43,448 nucleotides of DNA. It comes from a virus. The stretch is from positions 1 through 43,448 of IMG/VR virus record IMGVR_UViG_3300044950_000601; one strand, given 5' to 3'. Each line of letters begins with the position of its first letter. Within the stretch, counting starts at the first letter, position 1. Made by a program: the position numbers and the translations under genes. A model generated the notes under the pieces. The model did no database searches. It had not been told where the DNA came from and saw only the letters and a list, made by a program, of their open reading frames with translations. Positions 6,033 through 13,268 of the stretch are shown here, piece after piece.

Positions 6033-7639
6033 CATTTTCAGTTAGACCTTACCAGACGGAGGCCAAGACCGCCGTGCTGGATGAATGGAGGGGAGGCCGA
6101 CAGCGCACGCTTTTGGTTCTTCCCACGGGCACGGGCAAGACTATTGTGTTTTGCCAGTTGATAGAAGAACTGGTGCGGGCCGGGAAGCGCGTGCTTATCA
6201 TGGCGCACCGTGGTGAACTGCTGGACCAGGCCGCCGACAAGCTGAGCAAGAGCACGGGCCTGGGCTGCGCGGTAGAGAAAGCCGACAGCACTTGCCTGGG
6301 TGAGTTCTACCGTGTGGTTGTGGGCTCGGTCCAGACCCTCATGCGGGAAAAGCGGCTGGCACAATTCCCGCCGAACTACTTCGACGCCATCATCGTGGAC
6401 GAAGCACACCATTGCCTGAGCGACAGTTATCAACGGGTGCTTGCTCACTTCGCGGAGGCTGATGTGCTCGGGGTGACCGCCACTCCAGACAGAGGCGACA
6501 TGAAGAACCTGGGCCAATACTTTGACTCGCTGGCCTACGAGTACTCATTACCCCGCGCCATCCGTGACGGGTATCTGTGCCCCATCAAGGCGATGACCAT
6601 CCCGCTGAAGATCGACCTTCGCGGGGTGGCTCAGCAGTCTGGCGACTTCGCGGCGGCTGGCCTGGGCTCGGCGCTGGACCCGTACCTGGAACAGATCGCC
6701 GATCAGATGGCGACCCACTGTGCCGGGCGGAAGACGGTGGTGTTCCTACCCCTGATCGCGACCTCACAGAAATTCTGCGACCTGCTGAAGGCGCGGGGCT
6801 TCCGGGCGGCTGAGGTCAACGGTGAGAGCCAGAACCGGGCGGCCATCCTCAAAGCGTTCGACGCATGGGAAGACGGGGTGCTGTGCAATTCCATGCTGCT
6901 CACGGAAGGCTGGGATTGCCCAAGCGTTGACTGCGTGGTTCCCCTTCGTCCGACCAAGATCCGCAGCCTCTTCTGCCAGATGATCGGACGCGGCACCCGG
7001 CTGTTCCCAGGCAAGACCGAACTGCTTTTGCTGGACTTCCTATGGAACACGGACCGGCTGGACCTGTGCCGTCCGGCGTGCCTCATTGCGGGATCTGAAG
7101 ACGTGGCCAAGCAGATGACGGAAACGATCAACGAGGCCGGTGCAGCGGTTGACTTGATCGAAGCCGAGGAGAAGGCCGAAGGCGACTGCGTGGCGCAACG
7201 CGAGGAAGCGCTTGCGAAGAAGCTGGCCGAAATGCGGAACCGCAAGCAGAAACTTGTGGACCCGCTTCAGTACGAAATGAGCATCGCGGCGGAAGACCTT
7301 TCCGGCTACGTGCCCAGCTTTGGGTGGGAAATGGCGCCGGTGTCGGAGCCACAAAAGGAGGCATTGGAAAAGGCCGGGCTATTTCCTGACGCGGTGGAGT
7401 GCGCTGGGAAAGCGGCACTGCTGCTGGATCGGCTCAGCAAGCGGCGGGCGGAAGGCTACACAACCCCGAGACAGATCCGCTTCTTGGAGGGGAAGAAGTT
7501 CAAGAACGTGGGAGAGTGGGAGTTCGACTACGCCAGCAAGATGATCACCCGCATTCAGGCAAACGGGTGGATCGTGCCGAAAGGCATGAACCCCGAAACG
7601 CACACCCCGGCACCGGCGCAGAGGGAGCTTGCGATATGA
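6026..7639 (+). CDS. SF2 DEAD/DEAH-box helicase, 537 aa
   Basis: The start is the ATG at 6026, which overlaps the previous stop; the frame is open further upstream but only within the preceding gene. Helicase motifs are clear: PTGTGKT (33-39), DEAH (125-128), TATP (151-154), TEGWDCPSVD and QMIGRGTR. This is the layout of phage UvsW/RecG-like or type III restriction-like SF2 helicases. A charged helical linker and a C-terminal domain (about 440-520) follow. It may remodel forks or drive branch migration before RusA resolution. A second SF2 helicase with the same core lies at 15477. Confidence 0.9.
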   Translation: MVTFSVRPYQTEAKTAVLDEWRGGRQRTLLVLPTGTGKTIVFCQLIEELVRAGKRVLIMAHRGELLDQAADKLSKSTGLGCAVEKADSTCLGEFYRVVVGSVQTLMREKRLAQFPPNYFDAIIVDEAHHCLSDSYQRVLAHFAEADVLGVTATPDRGDMKNLGQYFDSLAYEYSLPRAIRDGYLCPIKAMTIPLKIDLRGVAQQSGDFAAAGLGSALDPYLEQIADQMATHCAGRKTVVFLPLIATSQKFCDLLKARGFRAAEVNGESQNRAAILKAFDAWEDGVLCNSMLLTEGWDCPSVDCVVPLRPTKIRSLFCQMIGRGTRLFPGKTELLLLDFLWNTDRLDLCRPACLIAGSEDVAKQMTETINEAGAAVDLIEAEEKAEGDCVAQREEALAKKLAEMRNRKQKLVDPLQYEMSIAAEDLSGYVPSFGWEMAPVSEPQKEALEKAGLFPDAVECAGKAALLLDRLSKRRAEGYTTPRQIRFLEGKKFKNVGEWEFDYASKMITRIQANGWIVPKGMNPETHTPAPAQRELAI

Positions 7640-7857
7640 AGATCACAACCATAGAGCACCTCGTGGAGCGCATCGCCCACGCGAACAAGGTTCACGGCCT
7701 ATTCGCTTCGAAGCAGCACGCCATTGACGCAGCCAGGACCGAGCTCATGGAAGCCGAGATCGCGGCAAAGTACCACACGATCAGAGACTTCCGCGCCGAA
7801 CTGCTGGACACCGCTGTGGTCTGCATCCGCGCCGCTGAGCAAATGGGGGTGGAATGA
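7636..7857 (+). CDS. Hypothetical 73-aa protein, possibly MazG-like remnant
   Basis: The gene starts within the helicase stop (ATGA) and ends within the replicase start. It is all-helical. Its C-terminal stretch FRAELLDTAVVCIRAAEQM resembles the last helix of small phage MazG-like pyrophosphohydrolases, but the metal-binding EExxE motif is missing. It could be a reduced nucleotide-pool enzyme or an unrelated helical protein. Confidence 0.6.
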   Translation: MKITTIEHLVERIAHANKVHGLFASKQHAIDAARTELMEAEIAAKYHTIRDFRAELLDTAVVCIRAAEQMGVE

Positions 7858-10340
7858 CTGACCTGCACGAAATACTCACGGCCATCGACCCAGCGCAAAC
7901 GGACTACACCGAGTGGGTAAACGTCGGCATGGCCATTAAGCACGAAGGCGGCACGGTCACGGACTGGGAGGAATGGTCCGCACGTGACAGCCAGCGATAC
8001 CACCAAGGCGAGTGCGCGAAGAAGTGGGCTGGGTTCATCGGCTCGGGCGCACCGGTAACGCTCGGCACGCTGGTGGAACTGGCCAAACGGCACGGCTGGC
8101 GACCACAGCACAACACCGGACCGAATGAGGCAATGGGCTGGGACGACGTGATCACCAAGCCGTCGGAGGCGCTTCAGTTCATCGATACGACGTGGCTGGA
8201 ACCGGTGGAACTGGACGCGCCGACCGCTGCCGACTGGAGCCCGGCCAAGGAACTGAGCAGCTATATTTCGGCCCTCTTCGAGGCCCAGGAATACGTGGGC
8301 TATGTCACGGACTCATGGATCAATGAGGACGGTAAGCATCTGCCGAAGAAAGGCAGCTTCACCAGGACGGCGGGCGAGTTGCTTCAGGACCTGGCCAAGT
8401 ACGGCGATGACCTCAGCTATACCGTGGGAAGCTGTGAACCTGAGTGCGGGGCGTGGATCCGGTTCAACCCGCTGGACGGCAAAGGGGTGCGGGACGACAA
8501 TGTAACCGCATTCCGCTATGCGCTGGTGGAGTCGGACACCCTGGCCGTTGACAAGCAAGCCGCCATTTATGCCGAGCTTGAATTACCCATTGCGGCGCTG
8601 GTTCATTCGGGTGGCAAGTCGCTGCACGCCATCGTGCGAATTAACGCCACATCCAAGGAGGAATACCGGGAGCGGGTGAACTTCCTGCACAAGGTCTGCC
8701 AGAAGAACGGCCTGGAGATCGACACGCAGAACAAGAACCCGAGCCGCCTGTCTCGGATGCCGGGTGTTCTACGGAATGGCCACAAGCAGTATCTGGTGGC
8801 TGTCAACCAGGGCAAGGACTCGTGGGAAGCGTGGAAGGAGTTCGTGGAGGAAGCGAACGACAACCTGCCGGACTTCGAGGCGCTGGACAGCATATTCGAC
8901 AACCTGCCGGACCTGGCCGCGCCCCTGATCGATGGTGTACTGCGCCAGGGCCACAAGGGGCTGCTGACCGGACCGTCGAAGGCGGGAAAGTCTTACATGC
9001 TGCTGCAACTCACCCTCGCCATTGCCGAGGGCCGTGAATGGCTGGGCTGGCCGTGTGCCCAAGGCCGGGTGCTCTATGTAAACCTGGAGCTTGACCGGGC
9101 CTCATGCCTGCACCGTATTAAAGACCTCTACGACAAGCTGGGGTGGGCACCTTCGAACGTGGCGAACATCGACCTCTGGAACCTGCGGGGCAAGGCGGTA
9201 CCGATGGACACCTTGGCACCGAAGCTGATACGCCGGGCACACAAGCGAGGATACAAGGCGATCATCATTGACCCCATTTACAAGGTCATAACCGGGGACG
9301 AAAACGCGGCTGACAAGATGGCGTTCTTCTGCAACCAGTTCGACCGGGTATGCGCTGAGCTTGGTGCAGCCGTCATTTACTGCCATCACCACAGCAAAGG
9401 CGCACAGGGCCAGAAGTCGGCGCGGGATCGTTCTTCTGGCTCGGGGGTATTCGCGCGAGACCCTGACGCCATTCTCGACATCATTGAACTGAACGTAACT
9501 GACACCATGCGGAAGGCCGTCACGGACCGGAAGATCGCCGACGAAGTGGCCAACTTCCTGGACGAATACCGGCCCCAGTGGCGCGATGACCTGTCCCAGG
9601 ATGACGCCGTGATCTCCGACAAGGTGCTCGCCTATGGCCGGGACAAGTTAGGGCCAGCGCTAGAGCAGCACCTTACACCCCTTCGGAAGACGCTGGAGCA
9701 GATGACCGGCTGGCGAATGGAAGGCACCTTGCGCGAGTTCGCACCCATGGCCCCGCGCTGCTTCTGGTTCCGGCACCCGTTCCACACCATGGACCAAGCG
9801 GACACCCTTGGGGATGCCAAGGCGGAAGGTGAGGAACCGCAGTGGAAGGCCCAGGCCGACGCCGACAAGGAAGCACGCAAGGCACGCCGGGAGCAGGACA
9901 TCAAGCGGCTGTCGGAGGCGTTCATGGGGCCGCACTTCGAACACGGCTTCGCGGAACTGGCCAACCTCGCGAGCACCATGAACCTGGATGAAAAGCGGGT
10001 GAAGGCATTACTGCCAGCCGCCAACCTGATCCAGTGTGTGGACGGCAAGATCCGGCCCAAAGAAGAAGGCGAAGAGTTCAACGAAGCCAACCCAAAGACG
10101 AAGGAAAAGAAGCCGTCCAAGGCGGAAGATGACTGGTCTGAGAAGCTCGCCAGGACGCGAAGGGCCATCATGAAAGCAGCCGCGCAGGCACCGGACGGCA
10201 TTGCCAGGATCGGCACGGTGACCGAAATTCTGGCGCTTCCTGGGAAGAACCCGATCAACACTGTGCGCAATTGGGTCAAGCAATGCGACGAATACCGACG
10301 CAATGAAGACGGCACCATAACGCCCGTGGAGGGTGAATAA
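7854..10340 (+). CDS. PrimPol-helicase replication protein, 828 aa
   Basis: Three regions are visible. Residues 1-85 resemble a PriCT-2 domain (YTEWVNVGMAIKH, GWRP). Residues about 190-320 look like an archaeo-eukaryotic primase core, with motif I E226-S-D228, motif II S256-L-H258 in GGKSLHAIVRI, and motif III near D290. Residues 355-560 are a RepA-type hexameric helicase (AAA_25): Walker A GPSKAGKSY (373-381), Walker B IIIDP (470-474) and CHHHSKG (510-516). The C-terminal 200 residues are charged, with possible DNA-binding helices. Such fusions prime and unwind at a phage origin. Catalytic assignments are by eye. Confidence 0.85.
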   Translation: MTDLHEILTAIDPAQTDYTEWVNVGMAIKHEGGTVTDWEEWSARDSQRYHQGECAKKWAGFIGSGAPVTLGTLVELAKRHGWRPQHNTGPNEAMGWDDVITKPSEALQFIDTTWLEPVELDAPTAADWSPAKELSSYISALFEAQEYVGYVTDSWINEDGKHLPKKGSFTRTAGELLQDLAKYGDDLSYTVGSCEPECGAWIRFNPLDGKGVRDDNVTAFRYALVESDTLAVDKQAAIYAELELPIAALVHSGGKSLHAIVRINATSKEEYRERVNFLHKVCQKNGLEIDTQNKNPSRLSRMPGVLRNGHKQYLVAVNQGKDSWEAWKEFVEEANDNLPDFEALDSIFDNLPDLAAPLIDGVLRQGHKGLLTGPSKAGKSYMLLQLTLAIAEGREWLGWPCAQGRVLYVNLELDRASCLHRIKDLYDKLGWAPSNVANIDLWNLRGKAVPMDTLAPKLIRRAHKRGYKAIIIDPIYKVITGDENAADKMAFFCNQFDRVCAELGAAVIYCHHHSKGAQGQKSARDRSSGSGVFARDPDAILDIIELNVTDTMRKAVTDRKIADEVANFLDEYRPQWRDDLSQDDAVISDKVLAYGRDKLGPALEQHLTPLRKTLEQMTGWRMEGTLREFAPMAPRCFWFRHPFHTMDQADTLGDAKAEGEEPQWKAQADADKEARKARREQDIKRLSEAFMGPHFEHGFAELANLASTMNLDEKRVKALLPAANLIQCVDGKIRPKEEGEEFNEANPKTKEKKPSKAEDDWSEKLARTRRAIMKAAAQAPDGIARIGTVTEILALPGKNPINTVRNWVKQCDEYRRNEDGTITPVEGE

Positions 10341-10720
10341 TGCAGTTCTTCCTACCCATGGAACCACCCACGACGACGGCGCAGATGCACAAAGTAACCG
10401 TCCGAAATGGCAAGCCGGTGTTCTACGACCCCCCAGCGGTGAAGGAAATGAAGGCCAAACTTGCCGCACACTTGTGCGCACATAAGCCGGAAGAACCCAT
10501 GCTCGGGCCGCTGCGCCTGGTGTGCCACTGGGTATGGCAGAGCAAAACCGAGTCATACAAACCGACGAAACCCGACACCGACAATATACAGAAGGCACTC
10601 AAGGACGTTATGGGTTTGTGTCGGTTTTGGTTGGACGATGCGCAGGTATGCGACGAGCGCTGTATCAAGTCTTACGGCCTGGTGCCGGGTATCTTCATCA
10701 AGATCGAGGAACTGTCATGA
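10340..10720 (+). CDS. rusA: RusA-family Holliday junction resolvase, 126 aa
   Basis: The protein carries the RusA pattern KPDTDNIQKALKDVM followed by WLDDAQVC. The three acidic residues and the Lys match the metal-binding catalytic set of RusA. Length fits the family (about 120 aa). It would cut four-way junctions made during recombination-linked replication. It overlaps the end of the replicase gene. The GATC cluster begins at its stop codon. Confidence 0.92.
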   Translation: MQFFLPMEPPTTTAQMHKVTVRNGKPVFYDPPAVKEMKAKLAAHLCAHKPEEPMLGPLRLVCHWVWQSKTESYKPTKPDTDNIQKALKDVMGLCRFWLDDAQVCDERCIKSYGLVPGIFIKIEELS

Positions 10721-11034
10721 GGGGATCAACAAACAAACTGATCCCTGTTTTTCAGTTGTCAGTTGATCCCCTCTGGGGGGGATCAGGATCAGTTCACGCT
10801 TCCCCCCCACACCCCCATATACATATGTACATGCTGTTGATCCCGATCCCCACCCTGCAAGCACTATCGCGTGATCTGTGTGCGGATGGTAAGTGGGGGT
10901 CGTACCTCCCCCACACTTCCCACCACCGGGTCCCCCTCGCAAGCGAGTACCCAGGGCTTCCGTCCGCCACCCTGATCCGCACTGCAAGTGCAAACCGCAA
11001 AACCGAAACCAACGAAGGAAAGACGAAAGCATGA
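10717..11034 (+). CDS. Doubtful 105-aa frame across the GATC cluster
   Basis: The frame begins with an ATGA overlap on rusA and ends with an ATGA overlap on the ParB-Dam gene, which is the genome's usual coupling pattern. Its composition is odd (runs of Pro, His and Ser such as HASPPHPHIHMYM), no domain is visible, and the DNA is dominated by repeats. I think it is more likely noncoding, but the overlaps at both ends keep it open. Confidence 0.25.
   Translation: MRGSTNKLIPVFQLSVDPLWGGSGSVHASPPHPHIHMYMLLIPIPTLQALSRDLCADGKWGSYLPHTSHHRVPLASEYPGLPSATLIRTASANRKTETNEGKTKA
10720..10980. promoter_or_regulatory. GATC-dense repeat region, candidate origin or Dam-controlled switch
   Basis: Nine GATC sites lie at 10724, 10740, 10765, 10781, 10787, 10839, 10845, 10873 and 10974, eight of them within 153 bp. 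The motif GTTGATCCC recurs: 10762-10772 and 10836-10844 forward, and as AGGGGATCAAC at 10720-10730, a perfect 11-bp inverted partner of 10762-10772. G-runs and C-runs flank an AT-rich stretch (10816-10832) that contains the palindrome TACATATGTA. The region lies between replication genes and a gene with a Dam-type domain. E. coli oriC is the classic GATC-rich parallel. Confidence 0.6.
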
Positions 11035-12098
11035 ACGTCACAGCAACCAAGTTCGAAATACACCCGGTGGCCAACATCTTCCCGGCAATGTCCGATCAGG
11101 CGTTCCGTGAACTGGTGGCCGACATCGAGGCCAACGGACAGCGTGAACCGATCTGGCTGGACACCGAAGGCCGAGTGATCGACGGGCGGCATCGGGTGAG
11201 GGCTTGCGACTTGCTGGAGCGGGAAGTGCTCACGGAAACCTACGAGGGCGACGATCCCCTGGGCTTCGCGGTATCGCACAACCTGCATCGGAACCACTAC
11301 AGCGAATCGCAGCGGGCCATGGTAGCCGCCAAGCTGGCGAACATGGGAGAGGGAAGACCATCGCAAGAAACTGCCTCAATTGAAGCAGTTTCCCAGTCAC
11401 GGGCGGCTGAGCAGTTGAACGTCTCACGCAGCAACGTCCAGCGCGCCACCAAGGTGATCGCCGAAGCTGAGCCCGAAATTACCCAAGCAGTGGAGCAAGG
11501 CCGTCTCGCGGTTTCTGCCGCTGTCACTGCCACAGAATTTCCGCCCGAGGTGCAGCGCGAAATTGCAGCAGCCCCGGAGCCAGCGAAGGCCATCAAGGCA
11601 CACGTGGCCAACAATAGCGGCAACAACGAGTGGTACACCCCCGCTAAGTTCATCGAGGCAGCACGCGAGGCCATGGGGAGCATTGACACCGATCCCGCTT
11701 CGTGTGAGTTCGCCAACCGCACGGTAAAGGCCGACACGTTTTACACCTTCGAAAATGACGGACTGGCGCACGCTTGGGCAGGTAATGTCTGGCTCAACCC
11801 GCCTTATTGCCAGCCGCTGATCACGCAATTCTGTGAAGCAGTCACGGCAAAGTACTCGGATGGCGAGATCTCGCAGGCCATTGTGTTGGTGAACAACGCA
11901 ACCGAAACGGCCTTCTTCCAGCGCATGACAGAAGAGGCAACCGCCATATGCTTACCGAAGGGCCGAATTCGTTACATCAACCAGGCTGGCGAGTTGGCCC
12001 TTACCCCACTTCAGGGGCAAGCGTTTCTCTACTTCGGGGAAGAGTGGATGCGCTTCAAGGAAGTATTCAGCCAGTTCGGCAAGGTTGTTTTCTGCTAA
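11031..12098 (+). CDS. ParB-like / Dam-type adenine methyltransferase fusion, 355 aa
   Basis: The ATG at 11031 follows GAAGGAAAGACGAAAGC. Residues 1-110 form a ParB/sulfiredoxin-like domain with the box VIDGRHRVRA (49-58). Residues about 122-145 look like a helix-turn-helix (SRAAEQLNVSRSNVQRA). Residues 195-355 match phage N6-adenine methyltransferase (Dam, PF05869): NNEWYTP (198-204) and the catalytic-type VWLNPPY (253-259). This family is expected to methylate GATC. The fusion could bring methylation to specific sites, and the adjacent GATC cluster is the obvious candidate. It might also protect phage DNA from restriction. Confidence 0.85.
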   Translation: MNVTATKFEIHPVANIFPAMSDQAFRELVADIEANGQREPIWLDTEGRVIDGRHRVRACDLLEREVLTETYEGDDPLGFAVSHNLHRNHYSESQRAMVAAKLANMGEGRPSQETASIEAVSQSRAAEQLNVSRSNVQRATKVIAEAEPEITQAVEQGRLAVSAAVTATEFPPEVQREIAAAPEPAKAIKAHVANNSGNNEWYTPAKFIEAAREAMGSIDTDPASCEFANRTVKADTFYTFENDGLAHAWAGNVWLNPPYCQPLITQFCEAVTAKYSDGEISQAIVLVNNATETAFFQRMTEEATAICLPKGRIRYINQAGELALTPLQGQAFLYFGEEWMRFKEVFSQFGKVVFC

Positions 12099-12122
12099 CC
12101 CCAACGCATGGAGAAGCTGAGC

Positions 12123-12443
12123 ATGCAAGCACCCACCAAAACCCGGCGGAAGAACTGCCAGCATTGCGGAAACGGCTTCAAGGCGGTGTCGAACCTACAG
12201 AAGTACTGCGGGAAGGAATGCGCTTACGGATCAGAACTGAGGAAGATGCGCAACAGAAGCGCTGAGGAACAGCGGAAGAACCTCGCATCGCTGAAGCACG
12301 TCACAGCAGCCAAGCCCAAGCCATTGCGCCGAGCCTCTTCCCTGGCGGAGACACCGGACATACCAGCGCAGGGCATTGACCGAGGCGAGCAACTGACCGG
12401 GGCTTGCTCTGCGACGGTACAGGCGGACGGACCATGCCGGTAG
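12123..12443 (+). CDS. Small zinc-finger protein, 106 aa
   Basis: I prefer the ATG at 12123 over 12108 because GGAGAAG lies just before it. The N-terminus carries CQHC...YCGKEC, a four-Cys finger seen in many phage proteins near HNH genes. A basic helical region (ELRKMRNRSAEEQRKN) follows, then a low-complexity tail. It probably binds nucleic acid. It overlaps the HNH gene by 10 nt. Confidence 0.7.
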   Translation: MQAPTKTRRKNCQHCGNGFKAVSNLQKYCGKECAYGSELRKMRNRSAEEQRKNLASLKHVTAAKPKPLRRASSLAETPDIPAQGIDRGEQLTGACSATVQADGPCR

Positions 12444-12799
12444 CATCACCAAAGCCCTGCGCCAAACGTGGATGCCCGAGCCTGGTGCAACGTGGCGCAC
12501 GCTTCTGCCAGGACCACACACGGGTGCCCAGGCGGACACCACGCCCAGAAGGCGCCATAGTCTACGGCGGCAGATGGCAGGCAGAATCCCGAGCCTTCCT
12601 ACAGCTACCCGGCAACGCATGGTGCAGGGAATGCGGTGCTATGGCCCGAGAGGTGGACCACATCGAACCGCACAAGAACGACGAGGCTTTGTTCTGGGAC
12701 CAAGCCAACTGGCAACCACTGTGCAAGCCATGTCACAGCAGTAAGACCGCTCGCGAGGACGGTGGCTTTGGCAATCAGAAACGCGAGAAAAAGGAATGA
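12434..12799 (+). CDS. HNH endonuclease, 121 aa
   Basis: An N-terminal Cys/His region (CAKRGCPSLVQRGARFCQDH) precedes a classic HNH core: WCRECG, then VDHIEPHK, then NWQPLCKPCHSSKTARE. CxxC pairs flank the His and Asn residues. HNH proteins beside terminase genes are required for packaging cleavage in several HK97-like phages (for example HK97 gp74). The next gene but one is the small terminase, so a packaging role is likely. Confidence 0.9.
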   Translation: MPVASPKPCAKRGCPSLVQRGARFCQDHTRVPRRTPRPEGAIVYGGRWQAESRAFLQLPGNAWCRECGAMAREVDHIEPHKNDEALFWDQANWQPLCKPCHSSKTAREDGGFGNQKREKKE

Positions 12800-12966
12800 A
12801 AAGAAAATGCGCAAAACTGCTCAAAGCCCCGGAGGGGGGAGGGGGGTTGAAATCCTTCGACCCGAGGCACAGCCGAGCATGCCGTCCGTCTGGCGCTTGT
12901 GGGATGGGGATTCTGACTAGGAAAATTCTGCCTACCTGTGGGGTGGGCGCAACTTGGAGGTTTTAG
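12796..12966 (+). CDS. Doubtful 56-aa frame before the small terminase
   Basis: It starts with ATGA on the HNH stop and ends just before the terS ribosome site. A second frame (12807-12920, 37 aa) overlaps it. Neither shows a domain. The DNA contains a long G-run at about 12832-12847 that makes any reading frame glycine-rich. I keep it only because the stop-start overlap follows the local pattern. Confidence 0.2.
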   Translation: MKRKCAKLLKAPEGGGGLKSFDPRHSRACRPSGACGMGILTRKILPTCGVGATWRF

Positions 12967-12968
12967 GT

Positions 12969-13268
12969 ATGAAGGTTCCGGCGGCCCCGAGCGGGTTGAG
13001 TGCTGAGGCAAAAAAGCTTTGGGTGAAGATCTTGATGGAAATGGGGGGCTGGGAGGAGTCGCAGTTGTGGATTGTGCGGACGGGGCTGGAGCAGTGGGAC
13101 CTGATGCAGCAGGCGCGGGCAAGGGTGAAGAAGGATGGCCAGATGGTGGCGGACAGGTTTGGCCAGATGAAGCTGCACCCGCTGTTGTCGGTGATTCGGG
13201 ACAATGCGGCGGGGGTTCGGCAGACCTACAAGCTGCTGGGATTGGATTTCATGGAGGCTGACGAGTAG
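12969..13268 (+). CDS. terS: Terminase small subunit, P27 family, 99 aa
   Basis: The ATG at 12969 has GGAGG at 12956-12960. The sequence LSAEAKKLWVKILMEMGGWEES...LHPLLSVIRDNAAGVRQTYKLLGLDF is typical of P27-type small terminases, including the conserved HPLL...R segment and the C-terminal LGLDF. The family is usually 110-150 aa, so the N-terminus is short. It binds the packaging site and recruits the large subunit. The stop overlaps the large-subunit GTG. Confidence 0.88.
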   Translation: MKVPAAPSGLSAEAKKLWVKILMEMGGWEESQLWIVRTGLEQWDLMQQARARVKKDGQMVADRFGQMKLHPLLSVIRDNAAGVRQTYKLLGLDFMEADE

